Source: Victivallaceae bacterium (GTDB lineage: Bacteria; Verrucomicrobiota; Lentisphaeria; Victivallales; Victivallaceae). From it: a DNA stretch of 64,000 nucleotides. Every line of letters starts with the position of its first letter. Positions within the stretch are counted from its first letter, which is position 1. Below are positions 7,861 through 18,800 of the stretch, piece after piece. The notes under the pieces are model-generated. The model was not told the DNA's origin. It saw nothing but the letters and a program-made list of their open reading frames with translations, and ran no database searches. Location of the stretch: assembly GCA_021647315.1 (NCBI GenBank), contig JAKIUY010000005.1:1-64000 (forward strand), given 5' to 3'. Position numbers and translations under genes: made by a program.

Positions 7861-10800
7861 TCAATCGGCAATCGGTTTCCAGTTTTTTTTACCAAATGAC
7901 TGAAGAATAGCCAATTCACGTTTAATTACCTTAAAAAGATTTTTTCTAACCAGCTTTCTTTTATAATAGGCCTCAATCGCAGTCCTGTCGGGCTGTTTTA
8001 AATGCAGATAATGCATCAGCGTCAGCGGGTCATAGACAGATTTAAGGTAGACGCTGATATTATAACGATTCTCTGCCGGCCATATTTGAGAATAGGGGCG
8101 CATTGCTTCAGGGAAAGCTGAAAGAATATAGGAATGTATCTGATAAGGAGTACTTCTTAGCAGAATAAGATTTTGGGAGAACCCGGCAAATTCATTAAAT
8201 TCAATATACTTCATTTTCAAATCTTTTTCTGTATAGGCCAATGGCACTGAATTTCGATGAGTAAAGCTCCACGGGCGTTGGGCTCTGACATATTTAAAGC
8301 CGGTTACGGCGGCATTGCAGCCAATTAACTGCATCACGGCGAGATAACTGGCATAAGAATAGAGATTTTCATCTTTCATTGACTTAGCCATTCTGGCAAA
8401 TGCGACCAGGCCGGCATAGATTGCGGTCGACTCCTGAAGCCCATTGCCAACTCGGATGCCGCTATATGAATCCCAACAGATACCGATTGCCCAGTCATGA
8501 CTATGCGGAAAAGTATTAAAGAACTTCTTAATCATCGGCCAGTTATTTTTTATATCCTGTGAGCCATCAAGGTAATAGCTATGTTGCCATAGGGCATACA
8601 ACCGTAAAGACATCCAATAGAGAATATCAATACCGTAATAGGCACTACGAGTCGATAACATCATTTTTAAATTATTATTCTGCTCGGTAACTTCAGTAAT
8701 CTGGGGGTTATTCAAATGTTTAGTGAAATTTTTCTTCATCGCCGTTGTCGGGTAACCTTTGTAGAGCAGCGAATCTGTCACCTCTTTTTTAAGTGCTTTA
8801 AGGTATTTGCTTTTCAACGGTTCTTTCATGTAAGGCAGACATAAAACCAAATCAGAAAATTTGTCTTCATAATTAACCTGTGAAGCCAGAAAATCCTGCT
8901 TGCGTTTATAGGCTAATGACCACGGGTGCTGATCGAATTTATATTTAACAAAAGTTGCTTCCAGAGCAATATTTAATTTATCAACGGCAGTCTGGTAACG
9001 CAAATTTGTTATCGGGAAATCGGAATACTGCTGTTCTTCATTAATATAATTCAGGAGATTTTTTATCTGAAAAATATAGGCATCACCTGTAGTAAAACAG
9101 TATGGGCCATGCAGCGTCGTAATTGCCGGATCTATGACCTGACGGTCAAAAGTAATATCAACATTATTGCTGAATGCCGCAGAAAGTAATAAAGTAGGGG
9201 AATGAGGTGCAATTTTCATTCCCTGCGTTCCCCAGTCATCAACTATTGTTCTATACTGAAATTTATCTCTTACCGTCAATAGGTTATTAACAAAATCGGT
9301 TTCAAAAGTTCGTTTTGCAAACAGCGGAAACTCTAACAATGCTTTAGAGAACAATCGACATTTTGCAATCACCGTTTCCGGCAGATTATTTTCCCAATTA
9401 TCAGTATCGTACAATGATATAAGTTTAACCCCCGACAGCGGCATGCCCAATAACGTTCCAGCTCCATTTTTGTTTTTATAACTGAAGACCAAAGCATCCC
9501 GCGTGGTTTTGACCGTTTCGGGTTTATGCTGTAAAACAAACAGCCATGGCACATCAAAACTCTGCCAGTTTTTACTCCCGTTAAACCAGACCAACACCCA
9601 GTTTTCAGCCATATCCCGGCCACTTAAACCAATATCGGCATCAACAATTTTTATTCCTAACTTAGTGGCAAAAGCCATTTTTTCAGGTTGTCCGAGCCCC
9701 CATTCAGCAAGACCTTTAAAAACCTGCAAAGTGGTGGCGGTAGTGTTAACCAGATAAGCCGGCGACAGCGTGCTGATAATAAACTCCAGATTGCTGTCGT
9801 TGTTATAGGTGAATTTATATTGTCTGCTACTCCAATCAGCCTTTTCAACTTTAATCGATTTAAGCTGGTAGTTATCCCCGGCTGATATTGAACCGAATGA
9901 CCATAAATCATTAAATCCATCATATACTCCACCAGCTATTGGTGCACATGACATAGTTCTGAAAGGTTTTTTAGGTGTTGCGCAAACATTATTCTGATAG
10001 ATTAAAATATCGGGTTTATTTTGAAAAATTGTCGCAACGTAGGTTAAAGCCCCCCTGGTATCAAACCGGCCGATTGTATTCGCCAACACCCGCTTTTTAT
10101 TGGGCAGACGGGCCCCGAAATGCCCAAGAGAATCTTTGCTGATATCGTTTTGAACTCTAGACCTTACCGTTCTGCCCGCTAATTCAGGATTGACTTTTAC
10201 TTTTATCTTTTGCGGAGTGCTGGAATATTTAAATTTCACCTTTTGCTGCCAGACAATTTGCTGAGCTTTTTTGATTGTCAACAGAGCACTATAATCACCG
10301 CTTAAGAGTTCAGTGATCATAATTGCCGGTAGCACCGTCCACTCCAGATATTTAAGCTGCCCCGGTTGTTGTGCTTTAAATACCACCTGACGGTTTTTAT
10401 CGGTAACTTTAACCGTAAACACAAACGATTTATTGGCATTTACTAATCCCAAAAACTTAGGTTCTATTCTGATCGGCAAGCGGTCAAACTCATTAAGATG
10501 TTCTGCATCGGTAAAATTGCGATTAACAGCATTTTTCCCAGCACTGTTTATCTGAAAGTCAATTACCGTATCCGCGATTTTAGAAATCATATAGGGGCCA
10601 GCATAGAGCCCCCCCCACGAACCAGGATAAATTTTAATAGCCAAAAGATTTTCCTGGTCAAATTTGATATCTTTGGGATCAACCAAATAGCGCCGTCTGG
10701 TAAAAGAAGAACCCTTAATTGGCTTTCCCGGCGGATGTTTGCCGTAGGTCCCTACCTCTTTACCATTGATAAATACTTTATCGTAAAAAGAGATCGTTCC

Positions 10801-11637
10801 AATATCCAACAAGAGTAAATTTGAAATTTGCCAATCATCAGGAATATTAAATTTAACCCGATACCAATAAAATTCCCGTTTATGGTAGCCCTGTAGAAAC
10901 AGTGATTCGCCAACTTTTATTGAACTCCAATCCGCATCATTAAAATCAACATCTTTCCAGCTATTGCTATCTCCCGGTTTGACTTTCCAACTGTTTTGAG
11001 AAAAATCAATACTTTTTTCAATCCTAAAATCAAGTTTGAAAAGATCAAGCATATTTATCTTGCTTTTTAGATTACCGGCGGCACCATTATTAGGTCTGGC
11101 TCGGCCTACTTTATCTAATGTTTTAGCAACCGTTTTTGTGGTAAAAACAGCTTCAAATTTAACCGCATCAGCAATAACAAATCCTTTCGTCCCCTTAGGC
11201 ATTATTGTTACAGAGTTTTTATTGCCACTATTTAATTTATACCGCCCTAAAAATACCCATTTACCACCGTTTTTAGTCTGATCGACATAAACGATGCTCT
11301 TGCCCTTGGCATGAGCAATTTCAATCGGTATTTTTTTTGCTCTATTTCTACCGCTAGTCCACTGCAAGTAAATATTGTAATTCCCCGCCTCAGACATAGC
11401 TGGACTGAATTTTACCTGTTTATGCTGTTTATCTTTATTATTATCGGTCAGATAATTTTTCCCGACAAATCCTTTAGTGTAGGAGCTACTATTCCAGACT
11501 CCGGAAATTTTAACATTATTACGGTCTAAGTTATCAACAACTATACTGGATTTATCCTGAGCTGCTGTTTTTACACTGGAGAGTAGTAAAATACTAACAG
11601 CCACAATATTTAATAATTTAATCATCCTGTTCTTCAT
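7861..11637 (-). CDS. Large secreted multidomain protein (golvesin/Xly-like CBD, GH2-like jelly roll, helical C-terminus)
   Basis: 1258 aa with a Sec signal peptide (residues ~5-25). Residues ~30-165 look like a golvesin/Xly carbohydrate-binding domain (YNIYLQWTSGRNRAKKIPI; GFVIADAVKFEAV). Residues ~200-350 are a galactose-binding jelly roll of the GH2 N-domain type (WKDVDFNDADW; YWYRVKFNIPDDW; DKVFINGKEVG). More beta sandwiches follow. The last ~450 residues look alpha-helical (WSLAYKRKQDFL; DILYWMSLRLYALWQHSYYL), as in (alpha/alpha)6 hydrolases or lyases. I recognise no catalytic motif. The start overlaps the PHP gene by 20 bp. Probably an envelope or secreted polysaccharide-active protein. 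Confidence 0.7.
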   Translation of the reverse strand: MKNRMIKLLNIVAVSILLLSSVKTAAQDKSSIVVDNLDRNNVKISGVWNSSSYTKGFVGKNYLTDNNKDKQHKQVKFSPAMSEAGNYNIYLQWTSGRNRAKKIPIEIAHAKGKSIVYVDQTKNGGKWVFLGRYKLNSGNKNSVTIMPKGTKGFVIADAVKFEAVFTTKTVAKTLDKVGRARPNNGAAGNLKSKINMLDLFKLDFRIEKSIDFSQNSWKVKPGDSNSWKDVDFNDADWSSIKVGESLFLQGYHKREFYWYRVKFNIPDDWQISNLLLLDIGTISFYDKVFINGKEVGTYGKHPPGKPIKGSSFTRRRYLVDPKDIKFDQENLLAIKIYPGSWGGLYAGPYMISKIADTVIDFQINSAGKNAVNRNFTDAEHLNEFDRLPIRIEPKFLGLVNANKSFVFTVKVTDKNRQVVFKAQQPGQLKYLEWTVLPAIMITELLSGDYSALLTIKKAQQIVWQQKVKFKYSSTPQKIKVKVNPELAGRTVRSRVQNDISKDSLGHFGARLPNKKRVLANTIGRFDTRGALTYVATIFQNKPDILIYQNNVCATPKKPFRTMSCAPIAGGVYDGFNDLWSFGSISAGDNYQLKSIKVEKADWSSRQYKFTYNNDSNLEFIISTLSPAYLVNTTATTLQVFKGLAEWGLGQPEKMAFATKLGIKIVDADIGLSGRDMAENWVLVWFNGSKNWQSFDVPWLFVLQHKPETVKTTRDALVFSYKNKNGAGTLLGMPLSGVKLISLYDTDNWENNLPETVIAKCRLFSKALLEFPLFAKRTFETDFVNNLLTVRDKFQYRTIVDDWGTQGMKIAPHSPTLLLSAAFSNNVDITFDRQVIDPAITTLHGPYCFTTGDAYIFQIKNLLNYINEEQQYSDFPITNLRYQTAVDKLNIALEATFVKYKFDQHPWSLAYKRKQDFLASQVNYEDKFSDLVLCLPYMKEPLKSKYLKALKKEVTDSLLYKGYPTTAMKKNFTKHLNNPQITEVTEQNNNLKMMLSTRSAYYGIDILYWMSLRLYALWQHSYYLDGSQDIKNNWPMIKKFFNTFPHSHDWAIGICWDSYSGIRVGNGLQESTAIYAGLVAFARMAKSMKDENLYSYASYLAVMQLIGCNAAVTGFKYVRAQRPWSFTHRNSVPLAYTEKDLKMKYIEFNEFAGFSQNLILLRSTPYQIHSYILSAFPEAMRPYSQIWPAENRYNISVYLKSVYDPLTLMHYLHLKQPDRTAIEAYYKRKLVRKNLFKVIKRELAILQSFGKKNWKPIAD

Positions 11638-13198
11638 CGGAAACCTCTATTTTTACTTTAAATTCTAATGGTGCCTGTGGAGTTAAGATCACTTCATGGA
11701 ACATTATTTCACAGGAAAACTCTCGTAAACCTTGATAACAGACAAATGATGCCGGGGTATTGCTCATTACGGCAAATGAAAGTTGGTGGTGGTGACTATT
11801 TTCAAATACAACTCTGCCTACTTTGTCGACTGCTATTGCAGTACCGAACCGGTGCGGTAATTTGTTAGCTTTTTTATCAAAATATGCGAATTCACTCAAG
11901 GTTGAATCCTTCTCAATACTGGAATGAATCCAACACTTAAACGGCACCTCCCCTTGAGGTGAAACTATTTTATACTCCACCTCAAATATGGCAGAATCAT
12001 GGTAAAAGATATAACGTTTTGCAATATAAACTCCAGGCTGCCGTGAACTTTCACAACTCCTGAATAAAATTTCAGTGCGAGTAGCGGCAACCGTCACCTC
12101 ATATTCATAGGTTCCTTCACTGAATTCACTGATAAACTCGCCTGGCACCAAATCCTTGAACATTCCACTGTAATAACTGGTGATATTATTATCTGATTGG
12201 CGAGACTGCAACATAACAATTCTGCCGCAACGACTCTGGTCAAAAACTACCTGTAGCTGTTCATTGGCAAAAGTTAAAAATGTTTTCCCGTTTAAACTGA
12301 TCTCGCCAATACCGTCAGCACTTGGAGGCGAATTAGCCCCGACTCGAAATGGGTTCTCGCTTGACCTGATAGCTGTTTGTTGACTTCGTCTCTCTGCGAG
12401 TGTCGCTCGGAGATCGCAAACTACTGGTTTTGCCTCTTTTTCGAGTATCATCAAATTAGTGAAGTCATAATTACCTTTTCGGTAGTTTCCAGAACTAAAT
12501 TCATCCGGTGAACGGTCAAATGTCGAGTTATGCTTGCCGGCAAGCCATTGTTCTGCTAATGCCCCTCCCCCGGAGATTAGCTGAACTTGTTCATTGACCA
12601 CATAATGAGCCACAGTATTACCAGCCAGCAAAGCTGCTTTCAGGGCTGCTTCACTTCGGTCAGGTACAATAACCAGAGTATATTGGCGATAGATATAAAA
12701 ATAATCACCATGCAGGTCAGAATTTGCGATAGGAATCAACTTTTCAGCCTGCAAATAATCAATCAACCTATTTAATTCACCTGGGTTTGTTTCCAGTTGT
12801 TTGCCCAGTTCGATGAACCGAATTCCCTCGTTTTTACTCGTTTCTATCCGCCAATAGGGATCGACACCTTTGTATCTGAACGGATGACATAGCATACAAA
12901 TCCGTTCACCGTTAATATCAAGCCACAACTCTTCGTGTTTGTCGGCAAATTTATGTTCATATCCCACCAACAGGGTCAGCGCATAACCTTTGCTTTTTAT
13001 ATATTTACCGCCCTCAGCAAAGCTCTCTTTTGACGAATCCGCATGATGTTCAGTAATTGCCAGAAAATCATAATCCTCTTCGGCAAATTTATCAATCAGG
13101 TCCCGATAGTAGAATCCATCATAATGAGGGTATGAATAATCCCCAGCCTGTTCGCTGGTGTGCGTATGAAAATTCGCTTTTAATACTTGATATTGCAT
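11618..13198 (-). CDS. PHP-domain metal-dependent hydrolase with C-terminal beta domain
   Basis: 526 aa, no signal peptide. The PHP metal motifs are in place: FHTHT (residues ~10-14), ITEHHADS (~49), MLCHPF (~101) and NSDLHGD (~160). The C-terminal half (from ~285) is beta-rich and unassigned. Residues ~250-290 look foreign: 12402-12425 is a copy of a dispersed palindromic repeat that is otherwise intergenic, read in frame as part of KPVVCDLRATLAER. The gene is thus either interrupted in frame by a tolerated element or carries a low-complexity linker born from one. The TCAGGTGGCACCTGA palindrome lies ~17 nt upstream of the ATG. Confidence 0.85.
   Translation of the reverse strand: MQYQVLKANFHTHTSEQAGDYSYPHYDGFYYRDLIDKFAEEDYDFLAITEHHADSSKESFAEGGKYIKSKGYALTLLVGYEHKFADKHEELWLDINGERICMLCHPFRYKGVDPYWRIETSKNEGIRFIELGKQLETNPGELNRLIDYLQAEKLIPIANSDLHGDYFYIYRQYTLVIVPDRSEAALKAALLAGNTVAHYVVNEQVQLISGGGALAEQWLAGKHNSTFDRSPDEFSSGNYRKGNYDFTNLMILEKEAKPVVCDLRATLAERRSQQTAIRSSENPFRVGANSPPSADGIGEISLNGKTFLTFANEQLQVVFDQSRCGRIVMLQSRQSDNNITSYYSGMFKDLVPGEFISEFSEGTYEYEVTVAATRTEILFRSCESSRQPGVYIAKRYIFYHDSAIFEVEYKIVSPQGEVPFKCWIHSSIEKDSTLSEFAYFDKKANKLPHRFGTAIAVDKVGRVVFENSHHHQLSFAVMSNTPASFVCYQGLREFSCEIMFHEVILTPQAPLEFKVKIEVSDEEQDD
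12402..12425 (+). repeat. REP-like palindromic repeat inside the PHP gene
   Basis: The sequence CGCTCGGAGATCGCAAACT, flanked by GT and ACT, matches repeat copies at 40708-40756, 44952-44976, 45260-45286 and 48828-48851. It preserves the reading frame (residues ~258-266). Confidence 0.8.
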
Positions 13199-13215
13199 AT
13201 TATAATTATTCCTAA

Positions 13216-13230
13216 TCAGGTGGCACCTGA
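13216..13230. promoter_or_regulatory. Palindrome in a 5' untranslated region, copy 1
   Basis: TCAGGTGGCACCTGA is a 7-bp perfect inverted repeat around one base. The same 15-mer occurs at 24988-25002, also just upstream of a ribosome-binding site. It could be an operator or an RNA hairpin affecting translation; the spacing to the start codons is similar (17 and 19 nt). Confidence 0.55.
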
Positions 13231-13403
13231 GGGCAGATGCCGCTTCAAACTCCGCGCCTACGTCGCTACGGAAGCGGAAAAGAAAACTGTTAATTCGTCT
13301 TTCGTTTCACGCAAGTGTCATTAAATGACAAGACTATGCGACTAATGGGCTATTATTGTTCAACCCGGGTTACCGATGTCGCATGACCGTCTCGGTTGTA
13401 TTT

Positions 13404-15836
13404 TTATTTTTTTATCAAATATAACGCGGTTGATGCACCTTTTATTCCGGGTCGCCAATTATTAATTGTCACAGTTTTGCCACTAACAGAGCCGACGGTT
13501 TTATTAGTTGCCGGATCAACAATTTTACCGCTGACAGCTTCCGGCAGGGTGATAGTTAATTTACCTGAAAATTTCTGTTTAGCATAATCACTGGTCAATA
13601 TAACCCAACTGTTTTTATAACGCAACGCAGATGCCGTTACAACCGAGTTAACTGTTTTCAGTTTATAGGTCTTGTCAACCTTACTTAACATCTTAGCAAT
13701 AGGAGTAATAGACTGCATGGCTTTGGCATAATAGTAGAGATCTGAACCCTCACTTTTACCAGCATTAAACCAATAGATGCCTTTACAACCGGAACCAAGT
13801 GCTTCAAGTGTATAATCATAAACCCATTCAGTAGGATATTCAATACTCTCATTACGCGTGCCAACAATGTAGCCCATGGTCACCCATGGAATAAGACTGT
13901 CCTTGGGCTTCATAATAGTGCGAAGCCGGCGCATTTTGATGCCGAAGCCTTTAGCGTTATTGGACGAATAGCGAACTGGATGGACAAATTCGATGCCAAT
14001 CTTGGACAATTTATCAAATTTAAACAATTCAGAATAGACAAATGCGCCGGGTTCAGTATGATAGAGCCCGATCTTGGTTGTATCGAGTTCTTTTAATGCT
14101 TTTTTGAAACGAACCACCAATTCAGCACCGAGATCTTCCAACCCCGCTTCAGTTACACCGCCACGGTTTTTGAAGTATTCTGTGCAACGTTGACATTTAC
14201 CGATTCTAGCCGCATGCGCCCCCTTATGAAAAGATTCGATATCAAGATTATATAAATCAGGTTTGATCAGTTTAGCAAAAGTCCGTACTCGAGCAAAACC
14301 ATTGTCTCGCAGATAGCTAAATGAAGTTGGACAATGATCGTATGGTTTATATCTCTTACCATTTTTGTCCGTGCTTGAGCTCCATGGCTGCTTTCCCCTG
14401 CCGCCTAATGAGCTGCCGGTATACATAATATTCAGGCCTGCTTTACGGCATTTGTCCGCAAATTTCGCTAAATCAGCATGCGGAATAACCCTGCCGTCAA
14501 AGGCTTCATGGAAAGAGACAGTATTGAAACCGAGTTTTTTATATGAGTCTATAAAGTCCGGCCAGCCCATAGTCACTTTTGCAAACATCCAGGCGATGGA
14601 TAGAATCAACTCTTCCGGCATCCCGGGTTCAGGAAATGTTTTAGTAATAAGTTCAACTTTAGCCAGCTCCTGAGTATAATTTTTGTTTTGTGAAAAATAA
14701 TAGATAAAACTTGAACTGTTATCCGGCAGACTTGACTTCATATAGAGCGGGCCGACAATTTTAGATGCATTGCGATGAAGTTTTAAAGGAACAACCTCAT
14801 AGCGCTGATAATCCACCCCGTCATGTTTAATACTCTTAACCTTTTTCCAGCGATAAACGCCTTCACCACCACCAGTGTTTCTTTTCTTCGTATCACGTCT
14901 GCCGACCCAGAATAACTTAATCCCCTGCGGCAAATCGAAGTAATGACGTGTTTTCTCTTTCAACAGTTTTGCCCCCGGCTGCAGGCAGACAAAGGTGTTA
15001 GGCAACACCATATTATTTGCCACAAACATCTGATCATGAATTGTCATCAGAGCCGATTTGTTTTTCGGGGGCTTATAGTTAAATTTATATTTTTCGCGTT
15101 TATCATTAATCACAGATAACTCATCAGCACTATAATCCGGTGGCGTAAAGCCACGGACAACTTTGAATAATTTCATATCGTGGAACCCGTTACCACGTTT
15201 GGGATTTTCAACTCTTCCCCAAGTAGAATAGCGATCAACAATGCTCTTATCCTTACGCACAGATCGACAAATATTCATCTGCCAATTGCCTTTGTTCAAC
15301 AACAACATTTCACTGAAAGGGATCGCAATTTCGACAGTCCACGATTTTTTACCGATATCTACCGCGGAATTCCACTTCATGGTAAAATCAGTTATTTTGC
15401 TCGTAGCAAAGTCCATTACCCGTTGTTGAAAACGATCATTTGCCGCATTAACGGCAAAATGAATATAATGGTCTCCGCTATTATCGGCATCAACAAAAAA
15501 CTCAACCAGGTCATTCGACCAATTAAATTCACCATTATTATTTTTGGCTGATAAAAGATTTTTAATATTGTTATCAAAACAGCGAATCGCCAGATAGATA
15601 TTTTTATCATCCTGCGCTAAAGCAAACTCTGTTTGAGGATTAGCTTTTTTGGGCTTATTGACATAGCTGAAATCTGTATAAAAGCGATTATTCTGCCATA
15701 CTTTATCATCAAGTTTACCATCAATGATCGGCGTTCCAGTAAGCGGTGATGGAAGTTTTTTTACCTCTTTTACCGATGCATTAAGGGTCGCAACTAACAG
15801 TAAACAATAACATCCCAACATAAATGTTTTTTTCAT
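13404..15836 (-). CDS. Secreted CBM9 + TIM-barrel-like putative glycoside hydrolase (paralogue A)
   Basis: 810 aa with a signal peptide (MKKTFMLGCYCLLLVATLNA). Residues ~30-230 are a CBM9/DOMON-like domain (IDGKLDDKVWQ; YLAIRCFDNN; WTVEIAIPFSEM). Residues ~420-740 look like a TIM barrel, with blocks shared by three paralogues in this window: YNLDIESFH (Glu534), CQRC, YHTEPGAFVYSE, HPVRYSS, PWVTMGYI and EGSDLYYYAKAM. The Glu of DIE and of EGSD are candidate catalytic acids. The C-terminus is a short beta domain. Unlike the others it has no LamG domain. It lies 63 bp after paralogue B and is probably co-transcribed with it. Confidence 0.75.
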   Translation of the reverse strand: MKKTFMLGCYCLLLVATLNASVKEVKKLPSPLTGTPIIDGKLDDKVWQNNRFYTDFSYVNKPKKANPQTEFALAQDDKNIYLAIRCFDNNIKNLLSAKNNNGEFNWSNDLVEFFVDADNSGDHYIHFAVNAANDRFQQRVMDFATSKITDFTMKWNSAVDIGKKSWTVEIAIPFSEMLLLNKGNWQMNICRSVRKDKSIVDRYSTWGRVENPKRGNGFHDMKLFKVVRGFTPPDYSADELSVINDKREKYKFNYKPPKNKSALMTIHDQMFVANNMVLPNTFVCLQPGAKLLKEKTRHYFDLPQGIKLFWVGRRDTKKRNTGGGEGVYRWKKVKSIKHDGVDYQRYEVVPLKLHRNASKIVGPLYMKSSLPDNSSSFIYYFSQNKNYTQELAKVELITKTFPEPGMPEELILSIAWMFAKVTMGWPDFIDSYKKLGFNTVSFHEAFDGRVIPHADLAKFADKCRKAGLNIMYTGSSLGGRGKQPWSSSTDKNGKRYKPYDHCPTSFSYLRDNGFARVRTFAKLIKPDLYNLDIESFHKGAHAARIGKCQRCTEYFKNRGGVTEAGLEDLGAELVVRFKKALKELDTTKIGLYHTEPGAFVYSELFKFDKLSKIGIEFVHPVRYSSNNAKGFGIKMRRLRTIMKPKDSLIPWVTMGYIVGTRNESIEYPTEWVYDYTLEALGSGCKGIYWFNAGKSEGSDLYYYAKAMQSITPIAKMLSKVDKTYKLKTVNSVVTASALRYKNSWVILTSDYAKQKFSGKLTITLPEAVSGKIVDPATNKTVGSVSGKTVTINNWRPGIKGASTALYLIKK

Positions 15837-15899
15837 AAAATTAAACCTTTATTTTCGTTTTCAATAACATTATTTAATATTTTCGTAATTCGTAATTAA

Positions 15900-18800
15900 T
15901 TATTTAAAGCTCCTGTTCCCGATATAATACATTGCGGTATCGGTATTTTTTTCTATCGGCTGAAAATTATTGATGGTGATCCTGTTCCCGATAATTTCTC
16001 CACCGATACGTTTACGAGCCAGATCCCATACTTTACCGCTCGGCACTTCCGACAACGTTACAGTAAGCGGTCCGAAAGCCGGTTTTTTTGTATAATCTGA
16101 CAACAGAATGATATAACTGTCGCCGGATTTGAGAGCCGTGGCACTTACGCCGACCTTACTACAGGTAACCCCTTTGACTGGTTGACTGTCCCAAATCAAA
16201 TCGGCGACCGGCACTACAGACTCCATGGCTTTGGCAAAATAGTACATGTCAGAACCTTCATACTTGGTAAAGTCAAACCAATAGGTGCCACGCAGCCCTG
16301 AACCGAAAGTTTCTAAGACATAATTATAAACCCATTCAGTGGGAAATTCAATCGAACCATTAGGGACAATATAACCGGCGGTAACCCAGGGAATAATATT
16401 ACCATCTTTCATCATGGCTCTGAATTTACGCATTTCTCGACCATAATCGTCAGCATTTTTTGAGGCATATCTGACCGGATGACAGAAATCTACCCCCTTT
16501 TTAGCCATTTTATCAAAATCAAATATTTCTGAATAGACAAAGCCCCCCGGTTTAGTATGGTAAGTTCCTAAATAAGGGGCTGGACGATTTTCCTCTTTAC
16601 TCATTTTTAACAGAGCTTTTTTAATATCAGCCATAATCTCGGTACCCATATCGGTTAAAGCCGCTTTAGTACTTTTACCACTCTTTTTAATATAGGCCTG
16701 GCAACGGGTACATTGCCCCGTTTTGCCTTGAAATGCTCCTTGATGAAAAGATTCGATGTCAAGGTTGTAAATTTCTGTATTTATACTACGACCAAATTCA
16801 ACAAGGTTTTGGATCTCTTGCTGATAAAGTTTGCCCCGATATGAGGGACAGCGATCATTACGATTTTTAGCTGGCTGCCCCGTTGCCGGATCAACAGAAC
16901 GCGATTCAGGACGGCTCAAATTTAAAAAGGTATTTTCAGTCTGCATTATTTTGAGGCCGGCTTGTTTGGCACGTTTTAAAAATGTTTTAACCTTGCCCGG
17001 TTCAATAACCGCATCAAACTGACGATGTGTCTGGATTGTATTAAAGCCCAAGTTGGGGTAACTTTCCAGAATCTGCGGCCAGGCCAGCGAGGTCTGGGCA
17101 TGCATCCAGGCAATTGAGGTTATCAGTTTTTCAGGCATGCCCGGTGTAGGAAATATTCTGGTAATCAAATCGAGTTTTTCTAATTTTTGCGCCCCGGTAT
17201 CGCTGACTGACTGGTAATACATCAAACTCCTGGTCTTATCCGGCAAAGTTGAACGCATGTAAAATGGACCAACCACAGCACTAGCTGTCGGATGGATAAC
17301 TTTAGGGGTAATTTTATAACGGGTATATTTTTTCCCCGCATGGGTTACCGTTTTCAAAACTTTCATATCATAAAGCGCAGCCCCGCCACCGCGTTGTTTT
17401 TTTGTAAAAACACGTCCGACAGCAAGTAATTCTACTCCCTTGGGCAGATCAATAATATGATAGGTTTTAGTCTGCATCAGTTCTTTGCCCGGTGCCAGAC
17501 AGAGAAACCAGTTGGGTACCGTCATATTGTTCGGCACAAACATAAAATCTCTGATTTTCAGCATTGCCGTAGACTTGCCGGATGGTTTTTCATCTAATTT
17601 CCATTTTTTCCGTCTAGCTGCGACCCGTTTTTTAGTTTTCCGTTCATAAACAGGCTGCGGAAAGCCGGTCACCGTATTGAAAAGTTTTATATTATGAAAC
17701 CCTTGATTCTTCTCGCCACGATTTAATCCACCCCAGGTGGTCCATTTAAGACGATTATTATCCAATGTTTGATTTGCACGACCAACATTAATCTGCCAAT
17801 TACCCAGATTCTCTGGCTTAACCATTAATTCACTATAGGGAATCGCAATTTCCGCCGTCCATGAATTTTTATCGATAAAAACAGCGGAGTCCCAGTTCAT
17901 ATTGAAATCAGAACGTTTTCTGGTGCCAAAATGAGTTACAACCTGTTGAAACTGAAAATTACCGGCAGTGAGTGCCAGGTGGATGTAGTGATTACCGCTA
18001 GAGTCCGGGTCAATAAAAAGTTCGACTAGGTCATCGTTAAATGCCATATCGCCGGGCTGATGTTTGGGTGCGACCAATTTCTTAATATTCGGTTCAAAAC
18101 AGCGAATTGCGAAATAGACCTTATCCCGCCCGGGAATAATAGCGACCTCTGTTTGCGGCGAGGCGGTCTTTCCTTTATAAAAATAGACAAAATCGCCAAA
18201 AAAGTTGGCATTTTGCCACACCGCATCATCAAGTTTACCGTCAATTATTGGCACCCCGGTATTCTTAGCTCTGAAGACCCCTTCAACCTTATCTGATAAT
18301 TCAGGCACCTCAAATTTAACATTGCGAATGCTGCCGGGAAAACTTTGACCATTGAACAGATAGCCGCCAATCATCATACTGCCGGCTGGAGCTAACTGAA
18401 CTTTTTTCAGCGGCATACTGCCGACAACCTTATCATCAATAGATACTGTCAGCAGTGCACCATTATAAAGCACGGTTATATTTGCCCACTTGTCCATCGG
18501 TATTTTTTTCTTCAGCTTGCAGATAAGTTGATACTTCTTCAGACCATCAGAAAAATTAAAGATAAGTTTTCTGCCGCCCGGCCAATAGTAGAGCAGGAAA
18601 CCGCCTCTTTTAGTCGACATCGCTTTACTTGACAGGATATATCCCGCCTCTTTATTATCATTAGGTTTTACTTCCACCCTTATCTTAAAGAAAGCACCAA
18701 AGAGTAGTTTCCCCGCACCAGCAATTTTTACTTTTCCACCCTTTTTCCCACCTTTGAAAACCAATTCATTCCCCACCCAGGCCGGTTCATTGCCGGCAAC

